Positions 8,209 through 17,707 of a DNA stretch of 64,000 nt are shown piece by piece. A program made the translations under genes and the position numbers. The notes under the pieces were generated by a model. That model searched no databases and was not told the DNA's origin. It was given only the letters and a program-made list of their open reading frames with translations. Source of the DNA: Scandinavium sp036495715 (lineage in GTDB: Bacteria > Pseudomonadota > Gammaproteobacteria > Enterobacterales > Enterobacteriaceae); the NCBI GenBank assembly GCA_036495715.1, contig DASXML010000013.1, positions 186,001-250,000 on the forward strand, given 5' to 3'. Each line of letters opens with the position of its first letter. The first letter of the stretch is position 1.

Positions 8209-9396
8209 ATGTCCGATAAGCAACTTGATACCGTGCTGGTGAACGCTGGCCGCAGTAAAAAATACACGCATGGCTCGGTGAACAGCGTGATTCAGCGTGC
8301 GTCGTCTCTCGTCTTCGACACCGTTGAAGCCAAAAAACACGCCACCCGTAATCGCGCCAAAGGCGAGCTGTTTTACGGTCGCCGCGGCACGCTGACCCAT
8401 TTCTCGTTGCAGGAAGCAATGTGTGAACTGGAAGGCGGCGCCGGTTGTGCCCTCTTCCCGTGCGGCGCCGCAGCGGTTGCCAATACCATTCTGGCGTTTG
8501 TCGAACAGGGCGATCACGTGTTGATGACCAACAGCGCCTACGAACCGAGCCAGGACTTCTGCACCAAAATTCTTGCCAAACTTGGCGTCACCACCGGTTG
8601 GTTCGATCCACTGATTGGTGCGGGCATCGCCGAACGGGTTCAGCCCAACACTAAAGTGGTGTTCCTGGAATCTCCCGGTTCGATCACCATGGAAGTGCAT
8701 GACGTTCCGGCGATCGTCAGCGCCGTTCGCCGTGTCGCGCCCGACGCCATCATTATGATTGATAACACCTGGGCGGCGGGCGTGCTGTTCAAAGCGCTGG
8801 AATTTGATATCGACATTTCCATTCAGGCCGCCACCAAATACCTGATTGGTCACTCCGATGGGATGATTGGCACCGCCGTCGCCAATGCCCGTTGCTGGGA
8901 TCAGCTACGCGAAAACGCCTACCTGATGGGCCAAATGGTCGATGCCGATACGGCCTACATGACCAGCCGTGGCCTGCGTACGCTCGGCGTGCGTTTGCGT
9001 CAGCATCACGAAAGTAGCCTGAAAGTAGCCGAATGGCTGGCGCAGCACCCACAGGTTGAACGGGTGAATCATCCGGCCCTGCCCGGCAGTAAAGGCCATG
9101 AGTTTTGGAAACGAGACTTTACAGGCAGCAGCGGTTTGTTCTCATTCGTTCTCAAAAAACGGCTCAACGATGCCGAACTCTCCGCCTATCTCGATAACTT
9201 TACGCTGTTTGGTATGGCCTATTCCTGGGGTGGTTTCGAGTCGTTAATTCTGCCGACTCAACCGGAACAGCTCGCGGAGATCCGCCCTGAGGGCAAGCCG
9301 GATTTCAGCGGCACGCTGATTCGTCTGCACATCGGTTTAGAGAATGTGGACGATCTTCTCCAGGATTTATCGGCGGGTTTTGAACGCATTGTGTAA
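8209..9396 (+). CDS. metC: MetC, cystathionine beta-lyase
   Basis: 395 residues, full length. It is a PLP-dependent fold-type I enzyme of the Cys/Met metabolism family. The cofactor lysine lies in QAATKYLIGHSDGM, and the substrate and phosphate site in RRGTLTHFSLQEAM. It cleaves cystathionine to homocysteine, pyruvate and ammonia in methionine synthesis, in the cytoplasm. Regulation by MetJ is supported by the two met boxes immediately upstream. It is divergent from exbBD and followed by yghB, as in E. coli. Confidence 0.98.
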   Translation: MSDKQLDTVLVNAGRSKKYTHGSVNSVIQRASSLVFDTVEAKKHATRNRAKGELFYGRRGTLTHFSLQEAMCELEGGAGCALFPCGAAAVANTILAFVEQGDHVLMTNSAYEPSQDFCTKILAKLGVTTGWFDPLIGAGIAERVQPNTKVVFLESPGSITMEVHDVPAIVSAVRRVAPDAIIMIDNTWAAGVLFKALEFDIDISIQAATKYLIGHSDGMIGTAVANARCWDQLRENAYLMGQMVDADTAYMTSRGLRTLGVRLRQHHESSLKVAEWLAQHPQVERVNHPALPGSKGHEFWKRDFTGSSGLFSFVLKKRLNDAELSAYLDNFTLFGMAYSWGGFESLILPTQPEQLAEIRPEGKPDFSGTLIRLHIGLENVDDLLQDLSAGFERIV

Positions 9397-9527
9397 AGTG
9401 GCAACTCAATGGACACAATTTCAGACAGTCCCCGCAAAAACTGACTGCATTGTTGCGCCCAGGATCAAGGCATCCCGGGCGATTCAGGAGTACAATACAC
9501 CGAAAATGTCAGTACACAGGAAAGTCC

Positions 9528-10187
9528 ATGGTTGTTATCCAGGAGATTGCCGCCGCCCTTTGGCAGCATGATTTTGCCGCGCTGGCGGACCCCCACATCG
9601 TGGGTATTGTTTATCTGGTGATGTTCGCAACGCTGTTTTTAGAAAACGGCCTGCTGCCCGCGTCTTTTTTGCCGGGGGATAGCCTGTTGCTGCTCGCGGG
9701 GGCGCTGATTGCCAAAGGCGTGATGGATTTTATCCCGACGTTAGCCATTTTGACCGCCGCCGCCAGTCTTGGCTGCTGGCTGAGCTATATTCAGGGCCGC
9801 TGGCTCGGCAACACCAAAATGGTGAAAGGCTGGCTGGCGCAGCTGCCGGTGAAATACCACGAACGCGCCACCTGCATGTTTGATCGCCACGGCCTTCTGG
9901 CGCTGCTCGCCGGACGCTTCCTGGCCTTTATTCGCACTCTGCTGCCTACCATGGCTGGCATTTCCGGCCTGTCGAACCGTCGCTTCCAGTTCTTTAACTG
10001 GCTGAGCGCGCTGTTGTGGGTGGGTGTGGTTACAAGCCTCGGCTATGCGCTGAGCATGATCCCGTTCGTTAAACGCCATGAAGATCAGGTGATGACATTC
10101 CTGATGATCCTGCCGATTTTCCTGCTGGTTGCCGGTTTGCTCGGCACCGTGTTCGTGGTTATCAAGAAGAAGTATTGCAGCGCCTGA
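9528..10187 (+). CDS. yghB: YghB, DedA-family inner-membrane protein
   Basis: 219 residues from the ATG with AGGAAAG upstream; this equals E. coli YghB. A longer in-frame reading from 9450 is not conserved. It has several transmembrane helices and the DedA signature around LENGLLPASFLPGDSLL (with E and D essential in the family) and GRFLAFIRTLLPTMAG (with the conserved arginines). DedA proteins are lipid scramblase/transporter-like proteins. YghB with YqjA is needed for normal cell division and proton-motive-force-dependent resistance in E. coli. Confidence 0.96.
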   Translation: MVVIQEIAAALWQHDFAALADPHIVGIVYLVMFATLFLENGLLPASFLPGDSLLLLAGALIAKGVMDFIPTLAILTAAASLGCWLSYIQGRWLGNTKMVKGWLAQLPVKYHERATCMFDRHGLLALLAGRFLAFIRTLLPTMAGISGLSNRRFQFFNWLSALLWVGVVTSLGYALSMIPFVKRHEDQVMTFLMILPIFLLVAGLLGTVFVVIKKKYCSA

Positions 10188-10203
10188 TGGCGCTGTCTGT
10201 TTT

Positions 10204-10229
10204 CCCCGGTGGCGCTTTGCTTGCCGGGG
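10204..10229. repeat. REP-like palindrome
   Basis: CCCCGG and CCGGGG arms surround TGGCGCTTTGCTTG, the typical core of enterobacterial REP elements. It lies between the convergent yghB and yqhC and probably stabilises or ends both transcripts. Confidence 0.75.
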
Positions 10230-10263
10230 CGACACGCCTTAAATAATGCCCATACGCACCACG

Positions 10264-11163
10264 TTAAATTCCCTGCATTCCCCGAATTCGTGCCGCATCT
10301 TCCCCTGGCGTAATACCAAAGTAGCGCTTAAATTCCCGGCTGAACTGTGACGCACTTTCATACCCGACTTTCATCGCCGCCGTGCTGGCTTTCAAACCGT
10401 CGTGAACCATCATCATCCGCGCTTTGTGCAAGCGATAGGATTTCAAATATTGCAGAGGCGAGGTGCTGGTCACCGATTTAAAATTGTGATGAAACGCCGA
10501 GACGCTCATGTTGGCTTCCGCTGCCAACTGGTCAACGCTGAGGTTTTCGGTGTACTGGCTTTCAATGCGTTTCAGCACCCGGCTTATCAGGCTGAAATGC
10601 GTCTGACGACTCACCAGCGCCAGTAGCGCCCCGCCGCGTGGCCCTATCAACACGTGATAAAGCATTTCGCGGATAATCTGTTTGCCAAGAATACGTGCGT
10701 CCAGCGGGCGCTCCATCACGTCAAGCAAGCGCTCAGCGGCGCACAGAATCTCTTCGGAAAGCGTCGCCGAGTTTATCCCGCTCGCCGCCATCGACGGCTG
10801 AAACAGTTCGTCTTCACCAATATCCATCAACAGCTCCTGCAATTGAAGAATATCGACGTTGAGCCGCAGCCCCGCCAGCGGCACTTCCGGCGTGGCAAAG
10901 GTTTCACATTCGAACGGCAATGGCACCGTCAGCAGCAGGTATTCCGTGGCGTCGTAACGAAAAATACGTTCGTTGATATGGCCGATTTTATGGCCGGAAA
11001 AGAGGAATACGATGCCCGGCTCGTACATCACCGGCGTGCGCGTGCCCGGCTGAGTGCCATACAGAAGACGGATATCAGGCAGCAGTTGGCTGAGCTTTTG
11101 TTCGTTATTTTTCAGCTGCTTAATTTTCTCAGTCAGCAGCTGACAGGTCTCTTCACGGTTCAT
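10264..11163 (-). CDS. yqhC: YqhC, AraC-family activator of yqhD-dkgA
   Basis: 299 residues from the ATG beginning MNREETC; upstream in-frame codons are cysteine-rich and not conserved. An N-terminal AraC_N effector domain (about residues 20-175) precedes two helix-turn-helix motifs at the C-terminus (SVDQLAAEANMSVSAFHH and VGYESASQFSREFKRYFG). In E. coli YqhC senses reactive aldehydes such as glyoxal and activates yqhD and dkgA; it is divergent from yqhD here as well. The 195 bp between the two genes should hold its binding sites. Confidence 0.94.
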   Translation of the reverse strand: MNREETCQLLTEKIKQLKNNEQKLSQLLPDIRLLYGTQPGTRTPVMYEPGIVFLFSGHKIGHINERIFRYDATEYLLLTVPLPFECETFATPEVPLAGLRLNVDILQLQELLMDIGEDELFQPSMAASGINSATLSEEILCAAERLLDVMERPLDARILGKQIIREMLYHVLIGPRGGALLALVSRQTHFSLISRVLKRIESQYTENLSVDQLAAEANMSVSAFHHNFKSVTSTSPLQYLKSYRLHKARMMMVHDGLKASTAAMKVGYESASQFSREFKRYFGITPGEDAARIRGMQGI

Positions 11164-11358
11164 TTTTGGCAGTATCCGAAATGTATTACGATGGATGTAT
11201 TGTGGACAATTATATTCATATTCTCCAGCACACTGGAGAAATGGGCAATACATCGGCAGAAATGTGCATTGAGACAAACAGGCCACTGGACCACAATACA
11301 CACCATCAGGTAGCCCCGTTGCTGCCGTCCTTTTCACCCGTAACTCAGGGAATAAGCC

Positions 11359-12522
11359 ATGTTTAATTTCAACTTACACACTCCAACCCGCATTTTGTTT
11401 GGTAAAGGCGCTATCGCAGACCTGCGTGCTCAGATCCCAGCCGATGCCCGCGTGCTTATCACTTACGGCGGCGGCAGTGTGAAAAAGACCGGCGTGCTGG
11501 ACCAGGTGTTGAGCGCGCTCAACGGCCTCGACGTACGGGAGTTTGGCGGCATTGAGCCAAATCCCTCTTATGAAACGCTGATGAACGCGGTGAAAATTGC
11601 CCGCGATGAGAAAATCACCTTCCTGCTGGCCGTTGGCGGCGGTTCTGTTCTGGACGGCACTAAATTTATCGCCGCAGCAGCCCGTTACACCGATGGCGTC
11701 GATCCGTGGCATATTCTGGAAACCGGCGGTCGCGATATTAAAAGCGCTATCCCGATGGGCTCCGTGCTGACGCTGCCGGCCACCGGTTCCGAATCCAATA
11801 TGGGTGCGGTTATTTCCCGTAAAACTACGGGCGACAAACAGGCGTTCATGAACCCGAACGTGCAGCCGGTATTCGCAGTGCTTGACCCGGTTTACACCTA
11901 CACCCTGCCGCCGCGTCAGGTTGCAAATGGCGTCGTTGATGCGTTTGTTCACACCGTTGAGCAGTACGTGACCTATCCGGTCAACGCCAAAATTCAGGAT
12001 CGTTTCGCCGAAGGCATTCTGCTGACGCTGATCGAAGAAGGCCCGAAAGCGCTGAAAGAACCTGAGAATTACGACGTGCGCGCCAACGTGATGTGGGCCG
12101 CGACGCAGGCACTGAACGGCCTGATTGGCTCAGGCGTGCCGCAGGATTGGGCAACGCATATGCTCGGCCATGAGCTGACCGCGATGCACGGTCTGGATCA
12201 CGCGCAGACGTTAGCCGTTGTTCTGCCATCGCTGTGGAACGAAAAACGCGACACTAAACGTGCCAAATTGCTGCAATACGCAGAACGCGTATGGAACATT
12301 ACCGAAGGGTCTGAAGACGCGCGTATCGACGCCGCTATCGCCGCCACCCGCGATTTCTTCGAAGCAATGGGCGTACCAACGCACCTGTCCGGCTACGGTC
12401 TTGACGGCAGCTCTATCCCTGCGCTGCTGAAAAAACTGGAGGCGCACGGCATGACGCAAATCGGCGAAAATCAGGACATTACTCTCGACGTCAGCCGTCG
12501 CATTTACGAAGCGGCACGCTAA
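11359..12522 (+). CDS. yqhD: YqhD, NADPH-dependent aldehyde reductase
   Basis: 387 residues, E. coli length. It is an iron-type alcohol dehydrogenase. The N-terminal Rossmann-like domain carries the GGGSV cofactor loops. The C-terminal helical domain carries the metal ligands, an aspartate and histidine in VVDAFVHTVEQY and histidines in the HELTAMHGLDHAQ segment. It reduces toxic aldehydes (butanal, glyoxal, lipid peroxide products) to alcohols. It is the first gene of the yqhD-dkgA unit controlled by YqhC. Confidence 0.98.
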   Translation: MFNFNLHTPTRILFGKGAIADLRAQIPADARVLITYGGGSVKKTGVLDQVLSALNGLDVREFGGIEPNPSYETLMNAVKIARDEKITFLLAVGGGSVLDGTKFIAAAARYTDGVDPWHILETGGRDIKSAIPMGSVLTLPATGSESNMGAVISRKTTGDKQAFMNPNVQPVFAVLDPVYTYTLPPRQVANGVVDAFVHTVEQYVTYPVNAKIQDRFAEGILLTLIEEGPKALKEPENYDVRANVMWAATQALNGLIGSGVPQDWATHMLGHELTAMHGLDHAQTLAVVLPSLWNEKRDTKRAKLLQYAERVWNITEGSEDARIDAAIAATRDFFEAMGVPTHLSGYGLDGSSIPALLKKLEAHGMTQIGENQDITLDVSRRIYEAAR

Positions 12523-12626
12523 GGGTTTTTCCACTTAACCTTTCGTTTTCCCGTATTTCGTCCAGACTTAATGCTACCCATTCACCGGCTGCCCGTATCC
12601 GGCTCCCGGTGATTTTCATTATAACC

Positions 12627-12743
12627 CTAGATAATTCGAGTTGCAGGCAGGCGGCAAGGGAGCTCATCCCCAGGAGCTTACACCAGTAAGTGACTGGGGT
12701 GAGCGAGTGAAGCCAACGCACCTGCGGCATGAAGGATGAAGGG
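12627..12743. repeat. Dispersed palindromic intergenic repeat, copy 1
   Basis: A segment of about 115 bp whose central stem is CCCCAG-n3-CTTAC / GTAAG-n3-CTGGGG, flanked by ATAATTCG and GCGGCAAG on the left and GCCAAC on the right. A second copy with the same layout lies at 41215-41331. It sits between yqhD and dkgA and ends a few bases before the dkgA ribosome-binding site. Confidence 0.85.
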
Positions 12744-12758
12744 CGAAAGGAGGAATGC

Positions 12759-13586
12759 ATGACACATCCAACCGTAATCAAGCTCCAGGACGGCAACGTA
12801 ATGCCGCAACTGGGTCTCGGCGTGTGGAAAGCAAGCAACGAGGACGTCGTTACCGCCATCCATAAAGCGCTGGAGGTCGGCTATCGTTCTATTGATACCG
12901 CCGCCGCGTATAAAAATGAGGATGGCGTGGGCAAAGCATTAGCCAGCGCGGGTGTCGCGCGCGATGAACTGTTCATCACCACCAAACTGTGGAATGACGA
13001 TCAGAAGCGCCCGGCAGAAGCCTTGCAGGAAAGCCTCGATAAACTGCAGCTCGATTTTGTCGATTTGTATCTGATGCACTGGCCGGTCCCGGCAATAGAT
13101 CACTACGTGGAAGCCTGGCGTGGCCTGATTAAGCTGCAAGAGCAGGGTCTGGTCAAAAGCATCGGCGTGTGTAATTTCCAGGTGCATCACCTGCAACGGC
13201 TGATCGACGAAACGGGCGTCACGCCGGTGATTAACCAGATTGAACTTCATCCTCTGATGCAACAGCGTCAATTGCATTCCTGGAACGCGACGCACAAGAT
13301 CCAGACTGAATCCTGGAGCCCGCTGGCGCAGGGTGGTGAAGGCGTTTTCGATCAGAAAATCATTCGTCATCTGGCGGAAAAATACGGTAAGACCCCGGCG
13401 CAGATTGTCATTCGCTGGCATCTCGACAGCGGTCTGGTGGTTATCCCGAAATCGGTCACGCCAACGCGTATTGCGGAAAACTTCGATGTCTGGGATTTCC
13501 GTCTCGATAAAGACGAGCTGGGCGAAATCGCCAAACTGGATCAGGGAAAACGGCTCGGGCCGGATCCGGATCAGTTCGGCGGTTAA
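12759..13586 (+). CDS. dkgA: DkgA, 2,5-diketo-D-gluconate reductase A
   Basis: 275 residues from the ATG preceded by AGGAGG; equals E. coli DkgA. It is an aldo-keto reductase barrel with the catalytic set visible: D in SIDTAAAYKN, its Y, K in TTKLW, and H in YLMHWPVP. The NADPH-binding IPKSVTPTRI loop is near residue 230. It reduces 2,5-diketogluconate, methylglyoxal and other carbonyls. It is transcribed after yqhD, with a 236-bp gap containing the dispersed repeat. Confidence 0.97.
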   Translation: MTHPTVIKLQDGNVMPQLGLGVWKASNEDVVTAIHKALEVGYRSIDTAAAYKNEDGVGKALASAGVARDELFITTKLWNDDQKRPAEALQESLDKLQLDFVDLYLMHWPVPAIDHYVEAWRGLIKLQEQGLVKSIGVCNFQVHHLQRLIDETGVTPVINQIELHPLMQQRQLHSWNATHKIQTESWSPLAQGGEGVFDQKIIRHLAEKYGKTPAQIVIRWHLDSGLVVIPKSVTPTRIAENFDVWDFRLDKDELGEIAKLDQGKRLGPDPDQFGG

Positions 13587-13597
13587 CGCCTGAATGC

Positions 13598-13631
13598 AAA
13601 ACGCCCGGTCAATTGACCGGGCGTTTTTTTA
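13598..13631. terminator. Perfect terminator shared by dkgA and ygiQ
   Basis: A perfect 26-bp inverted repeat (AACGCCCGGTCAA / TTGACCGGGCGTT) is followed by seven T. The ygiQ stop codon starts inside the T-run, so the hairpin lies immediately downstream of both convergent genes. Confidence 0.9.
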
Positions 13632-15866
13632 TGGCTTCGCTGCGCGCTTCGCGGCAGGTTTTGGACTCCGTCCAGCGACATTACGCGGGGTGGACGCGCC
13701 CGGTTTTGCCTTGCCATTCGCAGGCTTTTTCGCCCCTGGATTGCGCTGATGCATCACCGGCGTATGTTTGGTCAGCGCAGGCTGAGCATGACGGCTTTGA
13801 CGACGCGCTTCACGCATTTCGTCAAGCGTCGGTGATGGCACCAGACATTCACGGCGTCCGCCAATCAGGTGCTTTTTGCCCATCGCTTCCAGCGCCTGAC
13901 GAATCATCGGCCAGCCTGCCGGATCGTGATAACGCAGCAGCGCTTTGTGCAGACGACGCTGTTTATCGCCTTTCGGGATGAAGACCTCTTCACTCTTGTA
14001 ATCAATCTTACTCAGCGGGTTCTTGCCGGTGTAATACATGGTGGTCGAGTTAGCGAGCGGTGACGGATAGAAGTTCTGCACCTGATCGAGACGGAAGCGG
14101 TTCTTCTTCAGCCACAGCGCCAGGTTAATCATGTCTTCGTCGGTTGTACCCGGGTGCGCAGAGATGAAGTAGGGGATCAGATACTGCTCTTTCCCGGCCT
14201 GTTTTGAATAGGTGTCAAACAGCTCTTTAAAGCGGTCGTAGCTGCCCATTCCCGGCTTCATCATTTTCGACAGCGGGCCTTCTTCGGTGTGCTCCGGCGC
14301 AATCTTCAGATAGCCGCCCACGTGGTGAGTGGCCAGTTCTTTGATGTAACGCGGATCTTCTACCGCGATGTCGTAACGCACGCCGGAAGCAATCAAGATC
14401 TTCTTAATGCCTTTCAGATCACGGGCGCGGCGATACAGATTGATCGTCGGCTCATGGTTGGTGTCCATGTGCGGGCAGATGTCCGGATAAACACAGGAAA
14501 GACGGCGACAGGTTTGCTCGGCGCGCGGTGATTTGCAGCGCAGCATATACATGTTGGCGGTTGGACCGCCAAGATCGGAGATAATGCCAGTAAAGCCTGG
14601 CACCGTGTCGCGAATGGCTTCGATCTCGTTGATGATCGATTCTTCGGAACGGCTCTGGATGATGCGCCCTTCATGCTCGGTGATTGAGCAGAATGAACAG
14701 CCACCGAAGCAGCCACGCATGATGTTGACCGAGAAGCGGATCATTTCATAAGCGGGAATGCGGCTGTCACCGTACGCCGGATGCGGCACACGCTTGTACG
14801 GCAGCGCAAACACGCTGTCCATCTCATCGGTGGAAAGCGGGATAGCCGGCGGGTTCAGCCAGATAAAACGGTCACCGTGTTTTTGCATCAGCGCACGGGC
14901 GCAGCCTGGGTTGGTTTCATGATGCAGAATACGGGAGGCGTGCGCGTACAACACTTTGTCGCCCTTCACCTTCTCGTAGGAAGGCAGCAGCACGTAGGTT
15001 TTCTCCCACGGCTTTGGCTTCGGCGGCTGAATGGTAATGGCTTTCGCTTCGGCTTTTTGCGGCTCAACCGGTTTGTTATCCGCACACGGTAAATCTTCAC
15101 CGTAAGGATGTGGGATCGGGTCGATTTTGCCCGGCGTGTCGAGGCGTGTGGAATCCACACCGCTCCAGCCCGGCAGCGCTTCTTTGACCATGATCGCGGT
15201 GTTACGCACGTCGCGAATGTCCGCCACCGGTTCACCCATCGACAGACGATGTGCCACTTCAACCAGCGGACGCTCGCCGTTGCCGAAAATCAGCATGTCG
15301 GCTTTGGAGTCCACCAGCACCGAGCGACGCACGGTATCAGACCAGTAATCGTAATGCGCGGAACGACGCAGACTTGCCTCGATGCCCCCGAGGATAACCG
15401 GTACGTCTTTCCAGGCTTCTTTACAACGTTGGGTGTACACCAGCGTTGCGCGATCCGGGCGCTTGCCCGCCAGATTGTCGGCGGTGTAGGCATCGTCATG
15501 ACGCAGTTTACGGTCTGCGGTGTAACGGTTGATCATCGAGTCCATATTGCCAGCGGTCACGCCGAAGAACAGATTCGGTTTACCCAGACGCATGAAATCT
15601 TCTTTGCTGTTCCAGTCTGGCTGCGAAATGATCCCCACGCGGAAACCCTGCGCTTCGAGCATACGGCCACAAATGGCCATCCCGAAGCTCGGGTGATCGA
15701 CATACGCGTCGCCCGTAACCAGAATGATGTCGCAGCTATCCCAGCCAAGTTGATCCATCTCTTCCCGAGACATAGGTAAAAACGGGGCGGGGCCAAAACA
15801 GGCCGCCCAATATTGAGGCCAGGAGAAGAGGGAGCGATCCGGTTGGATCAGGGAAATTGCGCTCAT
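13629..15866 (-). CDS. ygiQ: YgiQ, UPF0313 radical SAM protein
   Basis: 745 residues, an intact full-length member. There is an N-terminal cobalamin-binding-like domain (about residues 10-250), and then a radical SAM core with the iron-sulfur ligands in RGCFGGCSFCS (about residues 385-395). The C-terminal tail is basic and rich in K, A and P. The substrate is unknown; loss-of-function mutations in ygiQ are reported in E. coli. It is convergent with dkgA. Tail sequence differs from E. coli, which is normal for this low-complexity region. Confidence 0.96.
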   Translation of the reverse strand: MSAISLIQPDRSLFSWPQYWAACFGPAPFLPMSREEMDQLGWDSCDIILVTGDAYVDHPSFGMAICGRMLEAQGFRVGIISQPDWNSKEDFMRLGKPNLFFGVTAGNMDSMINRYTADRKLRHDDAYTADNLAGKRPDRATLVYTQRCKEAWKDVPVILGGIEASLRRSAHYDYWSDTVRRSVLVDSKADMLIFGNGERPLVEVAHRLSMGEPVADIRDVRNTAIMVKEALPGWSGVDSTRLDTPGKIDPIPHPYGEDLPCADNKPVEPQKAEAKAITIQPPKPKPWEKTYVLLPSYEKVKGDKVLYAHASRILHHETNPGCARALMQKHGDRFIWLNPPAIPLSTDEMDSVFALPYKRVPHPAYGDSRIPAYEMIRFSVNIMRGCFGGCSFCSITEHEGRIIQSRSEESIINEIEAIRDTVPGFTGIISDLGGPTANMYMLRCKSPRAEQTCRRLSCVYPDICPHMDTNHEPTINLYRRARDLKGIKKILIASGVRYDIAVEDPRYIKELATHHVGGYLKIAPEHTEEGPLSKMMKPGMGSYDRFKELFDTYSKQAGKEQYLIPYFISAHPGTTDEDMINLALWLKKNRFRLDQVQNFYPSPLANSTTMYYTGKNPLSKIDYKSEEVFIPKGDKQRRLHKALLRYHDPAGWPMIRQALEAMGKKHLIGGRRECLVPSPTLDEMREARRQSRHAQPALTKHTPVMHQRNPGAKKPANGKAKPGASTPRNVAGRSPKPAAKRAAKP

Positions 15867-15970
15867 AGTGCTTCCGGGTGGTTAAAAAGGGTGCAAAAGG
15901 CGGGGATTATACGCTGAATGGCGTCAGAAAATGAAGGGGAACTTTGACGGCCGACAATGTTTACAAACCG

Positions 15971-16170
15971 GGAATGTAGGCGTGAGACGCCGGGTGGCGG
16001 CTGCGCCTTACCCGGCCTACAGCTTAACACCCTGTTTTGTAGGCCCGTGCAAGCGAAACGCCGCCGGGCGGGAATGTAGGCGTGAGACGCCGGATGGCGG
16101 CTACGCCTTATCCGGCCTACAGCTTAACGCCCTGTTTTGTAGGCCCGTGCAAGCGAAGCGCCGCCGGGCG
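15971..16170. repeat. Two exact-length 100-bp tandem REP/BIME units
   Basis: Two consecutive 100-bp units (15971-16070 and 16071-16170) differ at only about five positions. Each holds a GTAGGC...GCCTAC palindrome followed by a second GTAGGCCCG...CGGGCG palindrome. They fill most of the 323-bp gap between ygiQ and ftsP, downstream of ftsP and upstream of ygiQ. The rest of the gap shows only the ygiQ leader. Confidence 0.92.
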
Positions 16171-16189
16171 ATACAGAATATGTCGCTTA

Positions 16190-17602
16190 TTAAGGCGTCG
16201 GATTCACTAAAATCTGCCCCACCGAACCACGGTCGGCTAACTCCAGCGTCTGACTGGCGAACTGGAACGGGAAGTGCGGCCACGACGGCTGGCCGTAGTA
16301 CACCAGCAGCTCAACCTGACCATCGATCCACACCGTATCTTTCCAGCCTCTGTCTTCCGGGAACGGCATCGCGCCATTGACGTTGCGGATCTGGAACATC
16401 ACGCCTTCGATATGGAAAGACTGCGGACTGTCGGCGCGCAACGTCCAGCGTTCCCAGGAGCCCTGTTGTGCGGTGACATCCACACGCTGCGGATCCCAAA
16501 GCTGACCGTTGATACCCGGATCGTCGCCCAACGTAAAATCGCGGCTACGAATCGGCGTACCGGTCATGATTTCTTCCGGCAGCAGGCGCATCGGCAGGCT
16601 GTCGGTCACCAGTGGTAGCAGGCCCGTCGGGCGCAGCGTCAGCACCAGAGTGGAGACCAGAATGCTTGACGGCTCGAAGAAGCCGCGAATACGGTCGACA
16701 ATACCGGCCGCTTCACCACAGGTGATCGACACTTCATCGCCGTTGGTCATATCGACCAGAATTTCACGACGCTCACCCGGAGCCAGCGACAGCTGCTTCA
16801 CCGACACAGGCGCAGGCAGGAAGCCCTGATCGCCTGAAATCACGTGCAGTGCACGACCATCGCTCATCTGCAGCAGATAACGGCGCGAGTTAGAAGCGTT
16901 CAGCAGGCGCAAGCGCACCCAGCCGCGAGACACTTCAACGTACGGGCTTTGCGCGCCGTTGACCATTAACGTGTCGCCAACAAAGCCGCCGCTGCCCGGT
17001 TCGCTGTACTCCGGCGCACCGAAATTATCCAGACGTTTGTCCTGAATGATGACCGGGAAATCGTCCACGCCGTAGTGATTCGGAATAGGTAAGGACTTAC
17101 TTACATCATCTTCAATCAGCCACATTCCCGCCAGGCCATTGTAGACCTGTTGTGCCATGTGGTTTGGCGTGTTGGCTTGATACCACAGCGTTGATGCGTT
17201 CTGGCGAATCGGCAGAACCGGCGCCCAGTCGGCGTTCGGTGACATCATGCGCGCAGCGCCGCCAATCAACGGGCCCGGCACCTGCAAACCACGAATGGTC
17301 ATCGCCACGTTTTCGGTCAGACGGTTGCTGTAAATCAGTTTCACGTCGTCGCCGTTCCAGACGCGAATGGTCGGCCCGAGATAGCGTCCGTTAATACCCC
17401 ACACTGGCGCGCGAGTGCCCTGGGTGAAAGACCAGTGCGCGCGTTGCAGGGTTAAAAACAGAGGCTGTCCACGGCGGGATTCGAGCAGCGGCGGGATTGG
17501 CAATGCAGGCTGTTGCCCTGCCGCATTCGCCCTCAGCGGCACAGTCCCTGCACATAGTGCTACTCCTGATGCCTGAATAAACTGACGCCGACTGAGTGAC
17601 AT
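16190..17602 (-). CDS. ftsP: FtsP (SufI), periplasmic cell-division protein
   Basis: 470 residues. A twin-arginine signal peptide (SRRQFIQASG) is followed by a cleavage region ending ANA near residue 27, so export is by Tat. The remainder is a three-domain multicopper-oxidase fold, but the copper-ligand histidine clusters are degenerate, as in the family. FtsP protects the divisome under stress in E. coli. It follows plsC at 105 bp and is probably cotranscribed with parC-plsC. Confidence 0.97.
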   Translation of the reverse strand: MSLSRRQFIQASGVALCAGTVPLRANAAGQQPALPIPPLLESRRGQPLFLTLQRAHWSFTQGTRAPVWGINGRYLGPTIRVWNGDDVKLIYSNRLTENVAMTIRGLQVPGPLIGGAARMMSPNADWAPVLPIRQNASTLWYQANTPNHMAQQVYNGLAGMWLIEDDVSKSLPIPNHYGVDDFPVIIQDKRLDNFGAPEYSEPGSGGFVGDTLMVNGAQSPYVEVSRGWVRLRLLNASNSRRYLLQMSDGRALHVISGDQGFLPAPVSVKQLSLAPGERREILVDMTNGDEVSITCGEAAGIVDRIRGFFEPSSILVSTLVLTLRPTGLLPLVTDSLPMRLLPEEIMTGTPIRSRDFTLGDDPGINGQLWDPQRVDVTAQQGSWERWTLRADSPQSFHIEGVMFQIRNVNGAMPFPEDRGWKDTVWIDGQVELLVYYGQPSWPHFPFQFASQTLELADRGSVGQILVNPTP

Positions 17603-17707
17603 ATTAACTCCATGAAACTGACTACTAAACAGAGGGAAACCGTTCCCAAACTGAGTTCACATGCGCCCGCGTGATGTCGATAACGGCATGACGACGGGCT
17701 GTGGCTC

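Noticed and set aside
9450..9527. N-terminal extension of yghB by 26 codons
   Set aside because: The extension is not family-like, and the ATG at 9528 has the ribosome-binding site and gives the E. coli length.
12783..13421. Long open frames opposite to dkgA, gyrB, dnaA and other core genes
   Set aside because: They are antisense shadows of conserved genes in high-GC reading frames, with no ribosome-binding sites or recognisable domains.
15971..16170. CRISPR array from the repeated units
   Set aside because: The two 100-bp units are contiguous REP palindromes without unique spacers, and no cas genes are present.
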